Shown piece by piece: positions 15,260 to 21,983 of a DNA stretch of 21,983 bases. The stretch comes from Ruminococcus sp. UBA6407 (lineage in GTDB: Bacteria > Bacillota > Clostridia > Oscillospirales > Ruminococcaceae), in assembly GCA_002438605.1 (NCBI GenBank), contig DJPR01000008.1:17191-39173 (forward strand), given 5' to 3'. The first letter of the stretch is position 1. Each line of letters begins with the position of its first letter. Made by a program: the position numbers and the translations under genes. The notes beneath the pieces are model-generated. The model had not been told where the DNA came from. It ran no database searches and saw only the letters and a list, made by a program, of their open reading frames with translations.

Positions 15260-15288
15260 TTGACTTTTATTTTGTTTAATGCTATAAT
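15260..15288 (+). promoter_or_regulatory. Strong promoter upstream of the signalling locus
   Basis: TTGACT (15260-15265), 17 bases, TATAAT (15283-15288). It begins a leader of about 200 bases before the LRR gene. A second TTGACA at 15433-15438 lacks a good -10. Confidence 0.7.
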
Positions 15289-15294
15289 ATGTAT

Positions 15295-15412
15295 AATTAA
15301 ATGTAAAAGATGTGCATGTTACAAATAAAAGCAAAAATAATAATAAAAATGTTATGGAAGTACTTGTAACTGAAGCCATTTTTGGACATCACTGCAAGTA
15401 CTTTTTTCTTTT
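15295..15412 (+). ncRNA. Candidate small RNA or attenuator leader
   Basis: The roughly 118 bases after the promoter end in a hairpin: AAGTACTTG (15358-15366) pairs perfectly with CAAGTACTT (15395-15403), with a 28-base loop, directly followed by TTTTTTCTTTT. The promoter-to-T-run layout is that of a short terminated RNA, or of a leader in which termination is controlled before the LRR gene at 15494. I recognise no known riboswitch class, and conserved c-di-GMP aptamer sequences are not visible. No convincing peptide is encoded: the overlapping frame at 15312-15578 has no RBS. This covers most of the 325-base gap before the LRR gene. Confidence 0.4.
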
Positions 15413-15493
15413 ACTTTATAATTTTTTAATTTTTGACAAGAAAAGTTGTTTATGCAATTTATCTGTTAAGAATTATTATAAAGGGGGATTTTT

Positions 15494-16552
15494 ATGTTTT
15501 GTAGTCAGTGCCGCCTGGAACTTCAGCAAACTGCAGTTGAATGCCCGAAATGCGGAACATTGGCACCAAGAAATATAGCCGGCTTTGATTATACATTAGA
15601 GGTTAAGAAAGCACTTAAATCACTTGTTGATTCTTATGGAAGTGATATACTCAGCGACAGCAAAAAGTTTATTTCATTTCTTAATGATTTCCTTCCTGAA
15701 TATGAAAAGGAAAGAAGACTTATAAAAAATGTAGTAAACAACGAAGTAATTTTAAATATGATCAAAGAGGAAAACCATAATATTGCCATAATGAAAGCTA
15801 AGGAATTTATGATGACTGAACTTTTCCTTTCAGAAAATGCCTGCGAATTTATTATGGAATGCTTTACATATGTTCTCGGCTGGGAATATGCATATAGGGG
15901 TAAACAGGATGATGTTCAGCCTGCAGCTGTCAATGAAACTGCAAAAACACCAGTTCAGACAGCTCCCGCAGTAAAAAAAACAAGCGGACCTAAGGTTTTT
16001 AAATCTTTTGACGCTTTGAAATATAAGCTTAAGGGCACTGTAAAAATTGCAGAAGGGTATACGGCTATTGAGGAATTCTGTTTTGACGGATTCGGCTTTA
16101 TTAAAGCCGTAAAGCTTCCTGAAACCATGGTTTCTATCGGTGAGTATGCATTTTCTGAATGTAAAAGACTTCGTACCGTGGAACTTCCTTCAAGCTTGAG
16201 AACCATTGGCAAGTCAGCATTCAGTTCATGCAACAAGCTGAATATGATCAAAATTCCGGCAGGTGTTATTGCAATTGAAGAAGGCACTTTTTCATTCTGT
16301 CATAACCTTGAAATAGTCGATTTGCCTCAGACTGTAAGCAGTATAGGCGACGAGGCTTTTTCAGGATGTGAAAAGCTGAGAAAGCTTTTTATACCGGAAA
16401 GTGTTAAATTTATAGGAGAAAATGTTTTTTCATTATGTCCGAATCTTGTAATAAGATGTTATGAACATTCTTATGTGCATAAATACTGTCAGAGCATGGG
16501 CCTTGAAATTGAATTGCTCAGAAAAGATTTGATTCCAAATGTAAGCATATAG
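15494..16552 (+). CDS. Zinc-ribbon protein with helical domain and BspA-type leucine-rich repeats
   Basis: 352 residues. C3, C6, C17 and C20 form a zinc ribbon (CSQC...CPKC). Residues ~33-135 are an all-helical domain with SYGSDILSDSKKFISFLNDF and ending CFTYVLGW; I have seen this kind of domain next to zinc ribbons in other clostridial regulatory proteins, but know no function for it. A Pro/Thr/Ala linker (~140-165) leads to about five BspA/TpLRR repeats (~185-320) of the form FxxCxxLxxVxLPxSVxxIGxxAF. No signal peptide or sortase signal is present, so it is intracellular, unlike most BspA proteins. It probably mediates protein contacts. AAAGGGGG precedes the ATG. The kinase gene follows after 133 bases with no clear terminator, so it may be the first gene of the signalling operon. 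Confidence 0.82.
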   Translation: MFCSQCRLELQQTAVECPKCGTLAPRNIAGFDYTLEVKKALKSLVDSYGSDILSDSKKFISFLNDFLPEYEKERRLIKNVVNNEVILNMIKEENHNIAIMKAKEFMMTELFLSENACEFIMECFTYVLGWEYAYRGKQDDVQPAAVNETAKTPVQTAPAVKKTSGPKVFKSFDALKYKLKGTVKIAEGYTAIEEFCFDGFGFIKAVKLPETMVSIGEYAFSECKRLRTVELPSSLRTIGKSAFSSCNKLNMIKIPAGVIAIEEGTFSFCHNLEIVDLPQTVSSIGDEAFSGCEKLRKLFIPESVKFIGENVFSLCPNLVIRCYEHSYVHKYCQSMGLEIELLRKDLIPNVSI

Positions 16553-16685
16553 GCTTCAAAACTGAGAATAGTGCCGAAATATTTTGATTAAGGAAACTTT
16601 TTGCTGGATGTGATTATGCAGTAAAATAAGTTATGGCACATAATTGGTCTGACAAGTAATCTGAAAGAGAGAAGGCGATTAGAGT

Positions 16686-18032
16686 ATGATTGAATTGATG
16701 GTTGGTCAGAGCGTCGAAATGGAGTATGGAGGTAAAGCAAAAATCCTCAAAGTACTTGGAAGCGGCGGTCAGGGTATAGTTTACCTTGCAGACTTTAACG
16801 GTAAGCGTTATGCTCTCAAATGGTATGATGTTGATAAAATTTCAAATCCGCAGGCATTCAGAAAAAATATCGAAAGAAATATTCATGACGGTCCGCCAAG
16901 CGATAAATTTCTTTGGCCGAAATATTTGACCAAAGCTAATGATAATGGTACTTTTGGCTACCTTATGGATTTGCGTCCTGAGGGTTATGATTCTTTTGTA
17001 GATATTCTGAATATGTATAAGCTTCATGTTGACCCTGTGACAGGAATGGCAAGAAAATGTACTGTGCAGTTTAAAAGCTTGTTTTCGCTTATTACAGCAG
17101 TCATTAATATTGTAAATGCATTCAGACAGCTTCACAGAGCAGGAAAAAGTTATCAGGACCTTAATGACGGCGGTTTCTTTATAAATGTTGAAACAGGTGA
17201 CGTTCTTGTTTGCGACTGTGATAACATTGCTCCTGACGGATATAATTTCGGCATCGGCGGCAAACCGGGATATATGGCTCCGGAAATAGTGAGAGGAATC
17301 GCAAAGCCTAATGTTCAGACTGATAAATATTCCTTGGCTGTTGTACTTTTCAAGCTGCTTTTCAGAGGAGATCCAATGGAAGGCGAAAAGGTTGTAAAGG
17401 ATATTTGCCTTACGGAAGCATCAGAGCTTAAACATTACGGTAAAGAAGCTGTTTTTGTTTTTCATCCTGGTGATAGTTCAAACAGACCTGTTCGTGGAAT
17501 ACATGATAACGTAATAAAGTTTTGGAATATTTATCCTGAATACATAAGATTGGCGTTCACATACACATTTACTGTTGGTATAGGTGAACCAAACAAAAGA
17601 ATTATTGAAAATGAATGGCAAAAGCTTTTTATAAGATTAAGGTCTGAAATTATTTCATGTCCTTGCGGAAGAACTACATTCGCATCTTCCTTTGAAAAGC
17701 TTGAAAACGGCAATTACAGATGTCAAAAATGCAATACTGAATTTCCAACATTAAAATTCAGCAATGCAAATTTCCTTGTTCCTCTTTATCAGGGACGCAA
17801 ATTTTATTCATGTGAAACAAACAATGCATCCGATGATTTCCAGACTGTTACAGGTGAGGTTGTTGAAAACAGACTGAAAAAAGGAATGCTTGGTATTAAA
17901 AATCTATCCGGTAATGTATGGCGTGTAAAAATGCCCGATGGAAATTTCTATAATATAGAAAGCGAAAGAGGTTTTCCTATATGGGATGACTTGGAAATTG
18001 ACTTCGGCGGCATAACTGCAAAAATTAATTAA
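16686..18032 (+). CDS. Divergent Ser/Thr protein kinase with C-terminal zinc ribbon (TerY-associated type)
   Basis: 448 residues, soluble. Kinase parts: glycine loop GSGGQG at 25-30, lysine K45 in YALKWY, catalytic-loop SYQDLNDGGFFIN at 155-167 (D158 in place of the HRD Asp), DFG replaced by DCDN with D177/D179, and MAPE at 197-200. The catalytic-loop Asn that would lie at 163 is Gly, so metal binding must differ or activity is reduced. After the kinase domain comes a zinc ribbon (C325, C327, C346, C349) and a beta-rich tail (~360-448). The arrangement kinase-VWA-PP2C matches the triad described with Ter-type stress systems. AGAAGG lies 10 bases before the ATG. The next gene starts 30 bases downstream. 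The kinase likely phosphorylates a partner that the PP2C dephosphorylates. Confidence 0.85.
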   Translation: MIELMVGQSVEMEYGGKAKILKVLGSGGQGIVYLADFNGKRYALKWYDVDKISNPQAFRKNIERNIHDGPPSDKFLWPKYLTKANDNGTFGYLMDLRPEGYDSFVDILNMYKLHVDPVTGMARKCTVQFKSLFSLITAVINIVNAFRQLHRAGKSYQDLNDGGFFINVETGDVLVCDCDNIAPDGYNFGIGGKPGYMAPEIVRGIAKPNVQTDKYSLAVVLFKLLFRGDPMEGEKVVKDICLTEASELKHYGKEAVFVFHPGDSSNRPVRGIHDNVIKFWNIYPEYIRLAFTYTFTVGIGEPNKRIIENEWQKLFIRLRSEIISCPCGRTTFASSFEKLENGNYRCQKCNTEFPTLKFSNANFLVPLYQGRKFYSCETNNASDDFQTVTGEVVENRLKKGMLGIKNLSGNVWRVKMPDGNFYNIESERGFPIWDDLEIDFGGITAKIN

Positions 18033-18062
18033 CATAATTTGTTTACAGAAAAGGAGTTTTGT

Positions 18063-18845
18063 ATGAAAGAGATGCTTGAAAAAGGATTAGACTTTGATGA
18101 CGATCCGTTAAATGCAACAGGTGTTTCAAGAAAGAGTCTTGTTATATTCTTTCTCATTGATACATCAGGAAGCATGAAGGGAACAAAAATGGGCGAGCTT
18201 AATACCGCAATGGAGGAGCTTTTGCCTGAAATTCGCCGTATAGGTGAGGCAGATACAGATGTAAAGGTTGCTGTGCTTACATTCTCAACAAATTTAGCTT
18301 GGATGTACTCTGAGCCTATTTCTATTGAGGATTTTGAATGGAACAGACTTTCTGCAAATGGTATTACAAATATGGGAGCTGCTTTTGAGGAATTGGCTTT
18401 AAGACTTTCCAGAAACAGCTTTTTGAATTCACCTTCACTTTCATTTGCACCGGTAATATTCCTTATGACAGATGGTTATCCTTCAGATAATTATAAAGAG
18501 GGTTTGAAAAAGCTTGCTGCAAACAGCTGGTATAAGCATGGACTCAAAGTTGCACTCGGCATAGGCAAAGAGGCTAATGATGATATGCTTGCTGAGTTTA
18601 CAACCTCACCTGATACAGTTGTTCACGCATACTCAGGCGGTCAGCTTGCACAGCTTATTAAGAAAATTGCTGTTACATCATCTCAGATCGGCAGCAAGAG
18701 TATGACATTGTCAGACGATACTTCAGGTGAACTGAACTTTACTGACGTTGCAGACAGTAAGCAAAAACAGCTCGGCAAGCAAATTCAGGACATTGTTAAG
18801 TCAGAAGACTATCCGGATGATATTCCTTTTGATTCAGGCTGGTAA
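18063..18845 (+). CDS. TerY-like von Willebrand factor A domain protein
   Basis: 260 residues, soluble. A complete MIDAS metal site is seen: DTSGS at 33-37, T102 in NGITNMG and D137 in LMTDGYPSD. The VWA domain spans ~24-215. An acidic tail (~220-260) ends DDIPFDSGW. TerY-type VWA proteins act as metal-dependent protein-binding scaffolds; with the flanking kinase and phosphatase this one is probably a phosphorylation target or adaptor. ATG at 18063 is preferred because AAAAGGAG lies 6 bases upstream; the frame opens earlier at 18039 without a site. A double repeat (18860-18952) separates it from the PP2C gene. Confidence 0.9.
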   Translation: MKEMLEKGLDFDDDPLNATGVSRKSLVIFFLIDTSGSMKGTKMGELNTAMEELLPEIRRIGEADTDVKVAVLTFSTNLAWMYSEPISIEDFEWNRLSANGITNMGAAFEELALRLSRNSFLNSPSLSFAPVIFLMTDGYPSDNYKEGLKKLAANSWYKHGLKVALGIGKEANDDMLAEFTTSPDTVVHAYSGGQLAQLIKKIAVTSSQIGSKSMTLSDDTSGELNFTDVADSKQKQLGKQIQDIVKSEDYPDDIPFDSGW

Positions 18846-18859
18846 AAATTACAGTGGAA

Positions 18860-18915
18860 TTAAGGCAATACAGCATAAAGTCTTTTGATGTACTTTGTGT
18901 GAAGTGTTGCCTTAA
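18860..18915. repeat. 56-bp palindromic repeat inside the signalling operon
   Basis: TTAAGGCAATACAGCATAAA and TTTGTGTGAAGTGTTGCCTTAA form long arms around GTCTTTTGATGTAC. TTAA is present at both ends. The core matches the copies at 45-82 and 2505-2558. Confidence 0.88.
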
Positions 18916-18952
18916 CGCAGTATTGCATAATTCTTGTGCAGTGCTGCTTTAA
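18912..18952. repeat. 41-bp palindromic repeat sharing TTAA with its neighbour
   Basis: TTAACGCAGTATTGCATAAT and TTGTGCAGTGCTGCTTTAA. Its left TTAA (18912-18915) is also the right TTAA of the 56-bp copy, so the two are joined head to tail at one TTAA. Confidence 0.82.
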
Positions 18953-18974
18953 AGGGAAGGGAGGTGCTTAATAT

Positions 18975-19973
18975 ATGTTCAATGGATTTAATCAGACTGT
19001 TATCGGAGAAAGCCATAATGCCGCAAACAAGGTTTGTCAGGACTGGTCGGATCATTATGTAAATGATAATTATTGTGTAGCTGTTGTTGCTGATGGACAT
19101 GGAAGTAAAAAACATTTCAGAAGTGATGTGGGTTCAAGGCTAGCAGTCAGCGTTGTACTGAATACGATTAAGGACTTTTATGCTGATGTTGATGAATTTG
19201 AAACCAGCTTTATGGAAAATCCGGATAAGGTCATATTGAAAATCCAAAAACATATTATTTCGTACTGGAATAAAGAAATTGCACTTTATCACGAAAATAA
19301 TCCGATAACAGATGAAGAAATGAGTAATTTCACAGAAGAAGAATTTACTTCAATAAAAACCGAATCAATTTATGGTACAACATTAATTGCGGCTGTAATG
19401 GGAAGAAAATTCAGCTTTGCCATACAGTTGGGTGATGGTAGTTTAGTAGTGGTTAATAAACGTGCAGTTGCTGAAATGCCGATTGTTGATGACGAAAGCT
19501 GTCCGGCAAACCTTACGGCGTCCATGTGTAATTCAAATGCTATAGAAATGTTTAATCAATTTTATACATTCGAGAAAACAATGGCTATGTTTGTTTCAAC
19601 AGACGGGTTATATACATCTTTTGGCAGCAAAGAGGACTTTCAGGATTATCATACAATTATTACAGGTTTGCTGGATGATGCTGATAGTTTCAAAAATACC
19701 ATTCTGAATAATCTTACTAAAAGAAGTAAGCATGGAACTCAGGATGATATTTCTCTCTCAGGTGTTTTTGATGCAGATATGGTCGTAAAAAAACAGCAGA
19801 AAATTATGGAGCGTATACAAAAAAACAGAGAGAACGCTGAAATGCGTAAAGCTGAACGCAAGGCTAAACTCAAGAAACAAAAGGCTAAAATGGCATTACT
19901 CAGGGAAAAGCAGGAAATGGAAGATATCAGTTCACTAACTTCTGGAATAAATGGCTCAAACAATAGTATATAA
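18975..19973 (+). CDS. PP2C-type protein phosphatase with basic coiled-coil tail
   Basis: 332 residues. PP2C metal motifs are present: VADGHGS with D40 and G41, LGDG with D154, STDG with D210 and TQDD with D257/D258. The catalytic domain (~1-265) is PPM/PP2C-like and needs Mn/Mg. Residues ~270-318 are almost entirely Lys, Arg, Glu, Gln and Ala, a predicted coiled coil that could bind nucleic acid or partner proteins and that is not part of the usual PP2C core. GGGAGGTG precedes the ATG by 8 bases, just past the double repeat. It is the expected counterpart of the kinase at 16686-18032. The GGDEF gene follows after 17 bases. Confidence 0.92.
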   Translation: MFNGFNQTVIGESHNAANKVCQDWSDHYVNDNYCVAVVADGHGSKKHFRSDVGSRLAVSVVLNTIKDFYADVDEFETSFMENPDKVILKIQKHIISYWNKEIALYHENNPITDEEMSNFTEEEFTSIKTESIYGTTLIAAVMGRKFSFAIQLGDGSLVVVNKRAVAEMPIVDDESCPANLTASMCNSNAIEMFNQFYTFEKTMAMFVSTDGLYTSFGSKEDFQDYHTIITGLLDDADSFKNTILNNLTKRSKHGTQDDISLSGVFDADMVVKKQQKIMERIQKNRENAEMRKAERKAKLKKQKAKMALLREKQEMEDISSLTSGINGSNNSI

Positions 19974-19990
19974 AAGGAGAATATTTTTAA

Positions 19991-21073
19991 ATGCAAGGAA
20001 AAAAGAATAATGGAAAACAGATATTTATATTGATTATCTGTGTAATTGCCTTTGTAATTACATTTATTATACAAGGTAAAAACGGAAGAGATGGAAATAC
20101 TTCATTAAATGGTGTTATTGCTCAGATTCAGGTTATCATCTCAACAATTATGGTTGTTGCTTCAATGAAAAAGGGCTTTATAACAGGTATAATATCAAAT
20201 GCATGCTTATCAGGCTTTGTACTTTTTCAGGTAATAAAGAAATTTATTGACTCAAATCAGGCAAAGATAGATTCTGATGAAGCTAAAAGTCTTGCTGATG
20301 CAGCGATGTCAAGCGGTTCTATGGAACAATACAGCGGACTTATTGGCAAAGCAAACGGGTTAATGGAGAAATCCGAGAGTTTACATGATGCAGCTTGGGC
20401 TCAGATCCCGGGTATAGTTGTTCCTTTATGTACTATTATAACAATTGCAATTATCTATGTGTTTGCAAGCAGAACAAGAAAAATGCACGAAGAACTTACA
20501 GAAAGTTACGAACAGCTTATTGAAACAAACCGTGTTATTCAGGAAAAGGATGAAAAGCTTACATATCTTGCATACTATGATGTTCTTACAAGTATGCCGA
20601 ACAGACAATTGTTCATTGATAAGCTGGAAGCAAATATTACAAACAGCAATCCTTGTACTATTATCTATTCCGATATTGATGACTTCAAGAAGATCAACGA
20701 TATTTACGGACATAATGTAGGAGATGCAATTCTCTGTGCTTATGCAGAAAGACTTAAAACCTTCTGCACTGATCCGAATTTTGTTGCCAGAATAGGCGGA
20801 GATGAATTTGGTATTATTTTAAACGGAAGTTTACCTGAAGCTTCTATAATTAATTATATAGAGAAAATCAGAAATCTTATTTCTGAACCGGTAAATGTTA
20901 ACGGAGCATTGTTCCGTACAACAATGAGTTATGGTATTGCATCTTATCCTCAGGATGGAAGAAATTCAGTAGAAATCTTCAGATGTACAGATATTGCTGT
21001 ATTCAATGCAAAAGCAAATGGTAAGGACAGACCTTGTTTCTTTAGTCAGAATTCGCAATATATCCGTAAGTAG
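19991..21073 (+). CDS. Membrane-bound GGDEF diguanylate cyclase
   Basis: 360 residues. Hydrophobic segments near 10-28, 41-58, 62-82 and 139-160 flank a polar stretch (~85-135), which is probably the sensor part. A short coiled coil (~163-190) leads to the GGDEF domain (~190-355). The active-site motif is intact: RIGGDEF with GGDEF at 269-273; SDIDDFKKIND supplies metal-binding D228. The RxxD inhibitory site expected about five residues before GGDEF is absent (TDPNFVA there), so product inhibition is unlikely. It should make c-di-GMP from two GTP. AAAAGGAG precedes the ATG, and it lies 17 bases after the PP2C gene, so both are co-transcribed. Confidence 0.93.
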   Translation: MQGKKNNGKQIFILIICVIAFVITFIIQGKNGRDGNTSLNGVIAQIQVIISTIMVVASMKKGFITGIISNACLSGFVLFQVIKKFIDSNQAKIDSDEAKSLADAAMSSGSMEQYSGLIGKANGLMEKSESLHDAAWAQIPGIVVPLCTIITIAIIYVFASRTRKMHEELTESYEQLIETNRVIQEKDEKLTYLAYYDVLTSMPNRQLFIDKLEANITNSNPCTIIYSDIDDFKKINDIYGHNVGDAILCAYAERLKTFCTDPNFVARIGGDEFGIILNGSLPEASIINYIEKIRNLISEPVNVNGALFRTTMSYGIASYPQDGRNSVEIFRCTDIAVFNAKANGKDRPCFFSQNSQYIRK

Positions 21074-21099
21074 CAGGAAAGAGCAACATTAAAACAAGT

Positions 21100-21137
21100 A
21101 GCTTCCCTGCTCTCTGTAGGGGAGCTTATTATTTTTA
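21100..21137 (+). terminator. Rho-independent terminator after the GGDEF gene
   Basis: AGCTTCCC (21100-21107) pairs with GGGGAGCT (21119-21126) with one G:U pair, 11-base loop, followed by TATTATTTTT. It should end or attenuate the operon before the deaminase-like gene. Confidence 0.7.
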
Positions 21138-21167
21138 AATAAAAGAATGAAAGGGCGTTGAGTTATA

Positions 21168-21983
21168 ATGAATTTGCAGGAATTGTATAATACTGCTGTC
21201 AGTATAATGAAAAGATATAAAGCAAGTGCAAATAAAGCTGAATTATATAAAGACAAATTCGTATGTGTTATTTTTACGGAAAAAGAACGTGTATACAGTG
21301 GAATGAGTGAAACTAAAACTGAAGATGACACTATAACAAATACTTGTGCTGAGTATAACGCTATTTCAGCTATGATGGCAGCAAATGAAACAAGAATCAA
21401 GTGTATCATTACTGTTGGCTTTAACGATGATAAAATTACTCTTCCATGTGATAAATGTAAGGAATATATGCTTGAAATAGACGAAGGCAATATTAACAGC
21501 AGTGTCGCTATTTCAAAGAGTGAATCTGTAAAGCTTGAATCAATACTGCCTTCTGCACTTAAGAAAAACGGTAATGATGAAGCTGCTGAAAATCAGTCAG
21601 ATAATACTTCAGGTGATTCTGATGATTTTATGAATGGAAAAACAACCGTTGATTTTGTTACAGATTTTAAAGAGGATGAGGAAAATCCTTTTTATGAACC
21701 TCCGGTTCAGGAAAAAACAGAAAGCAGTGATACTACAGAAGAAAAGCCGTTATGTGAAATGTACACTAATAAGCCGGCACAGGTAAAGGTTTTATTTAGT
21801 ACACCAAATCATTCAGTACAGAATAATATGGGGACTCCAAATCAGATGCAGAATGCCATACCTACGCAGTCGTCACCTCAGGGATATAATAATCAAATGA
21901 ATGATTATAACTCCATGTATGGAAATAGTCCAATGTACGCAAATCCACAGGGAAATGTGGATAACAGTATGTACGGAAACAAT
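21168..21983 (+). CDS. Cytidine-deaminase-fold protein with long disordered tail (3' end outside the window)
   Basis: An open frame of 272 codons running off the right edge. Residues 1-128 resemble the cytidine deaminase fold: a first helix, two strands around FVCVIFTE and RVYSGMSE, then TCAEYNAISAMM with zinc ligand C60 and proton-shuttle E62, and LPCDKCKEYM with zinc ligands C94 and C97. This is the CAE/PCxxC pattern of tetrameric-type CDAs. Residues ~130-200 are acidic and loosely structured. From ~205 the chain is rich in Asn, Gln, Met, Pro, Gly and Tyr, with repeated MYGN, and predicted disordered. Ordinary CDAs end near 130-140 residues, so the tail is an addition. AAAGGG lies 12 bases upstream, a loose RBS spacing; an in-frame TGA at 21159-21161 excludes an earlier start. 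A terminator separates it from the GGDEF gene. Substrate unknown. Confidence 0.75.
   Translation, partial: MNLQELYNTAVSIMKRYKASANKAELYKDKFVCVIFTEKERVYSGMSETKTEDDTITNTCAEYNAISAMMAANETRIKCIITVGFNDDKITLPCDKCKEYMLEIDEGNINSSVAISKSESVKLESILPSALKKNGNDEAAENQSDNTSGDSDDFMNGKTTVDFVTDFKEDEENPFYEPPVQEKTESSDTTEEKPLCEMYTNKPAQVKVLFSTPNHSVQNNMGTPNQMQNAIPTQSSPQGYNNQMNDYNSMYGNSPMYANPQGNVDNSMYGNN

Noticed and set aside
15295..15493. c-di-GMP riboswitch upstream of the signalling locus
   Set aside because: Tempting given the GGDEF gene, but the conserved aptamer sequences and tetraloop receptor are not visible.
15312..15578. 88-residue frame upstream of the LRR gene
   Set aside because: No ribosome site at its start, Lys/Asn low-complexity opening, spans the hairpin and runs into the LRR gene in another frame.
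16553..16685. Separate promoter for the kinase gene (TTGCTG at 16601 with TAAAAT at 16622)
   Set aside because: Spacer of 15 bases and weak boxes; the GTGCC/GGCAC pair nearby is only 5 bp. Not strong enough to call.

Overview
The window reads as AT-rich chromosomal DNA from a carbohydrate-fermenting clostridium, most likely Ruminococcus or a close relative in the Oscillospiraceae. I infer this from three things: strong AGGAGG-type ribosome binding sites and TTGACA/TATAAT promoters; a GH130 mannoside phosphorylase beside a GH13 amylase-like enzyme and a circularly permuted GH3 glycosidase of the type known from Ruminococcus albus and Butyrivibrio; and a BspA-type leucine-rich-repeat protein. 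No rRNA, tRNA, CRISPR array, prophage or transposase gene was seen.

Layout. Bases 1-3143 (minus strand) hold a small conserved protein, an unlisted 48-residue Gln/Asn-rich peptide gene with its own terminator, a cytoplasmic GH13 enzyme fused to a DUF1653 domain, and an HD-domain hydrolase. Bases 3340-4502 (plus) are a monocistronic GH130 phosphorylase unit with promoter and terminator. Bases 4541-7804 (minus) run ABC-F ATPase, azlC, azlD, tspO. Bases 8030-11360 (plus) are carB alone, with promoter and terminator. Bases 11414-15168 are a GH3-aldo/keto reductase operon. From 15260 to the right edge there is a signalling locus: zinc-ribbon/LRR protein, divergent Ser/Thr kinase, TerY-like VWA protein, PP2C phosphatase, membrane diguanylate cyclase, and a 3'-truncated gene for a cytidine-deaminase-fold protein with a long disordered tail.

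Two things stand out. (1) The kinase-VWA-PP2C triad is a known association in Ter-type stress systems, but here it is followed closely by a GGDEF cyclase without an I-site, and then by a deaminase-like protein. This suggests a phosphorylation-controlled switch joined to c-di-GMP and possibly to nucleotide chemistry. (2) At least eleven copies of a TTAA-bordered palindromic repeat (arm consensus TTAAGGCAACACCGCACAAA) occupy the intergenic gaps: one near-complete copy of about 179 bp, long partial copies, and short hairpin derivatives of 41 and 54-56 bp. Nine lie in the first 8 kb and two sit inside the signalling operon. Copies supply the stop codons of two genes and a plausible -35 box of a third. 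This looks like a MITE-like element that has been absorbed into local gene expression.
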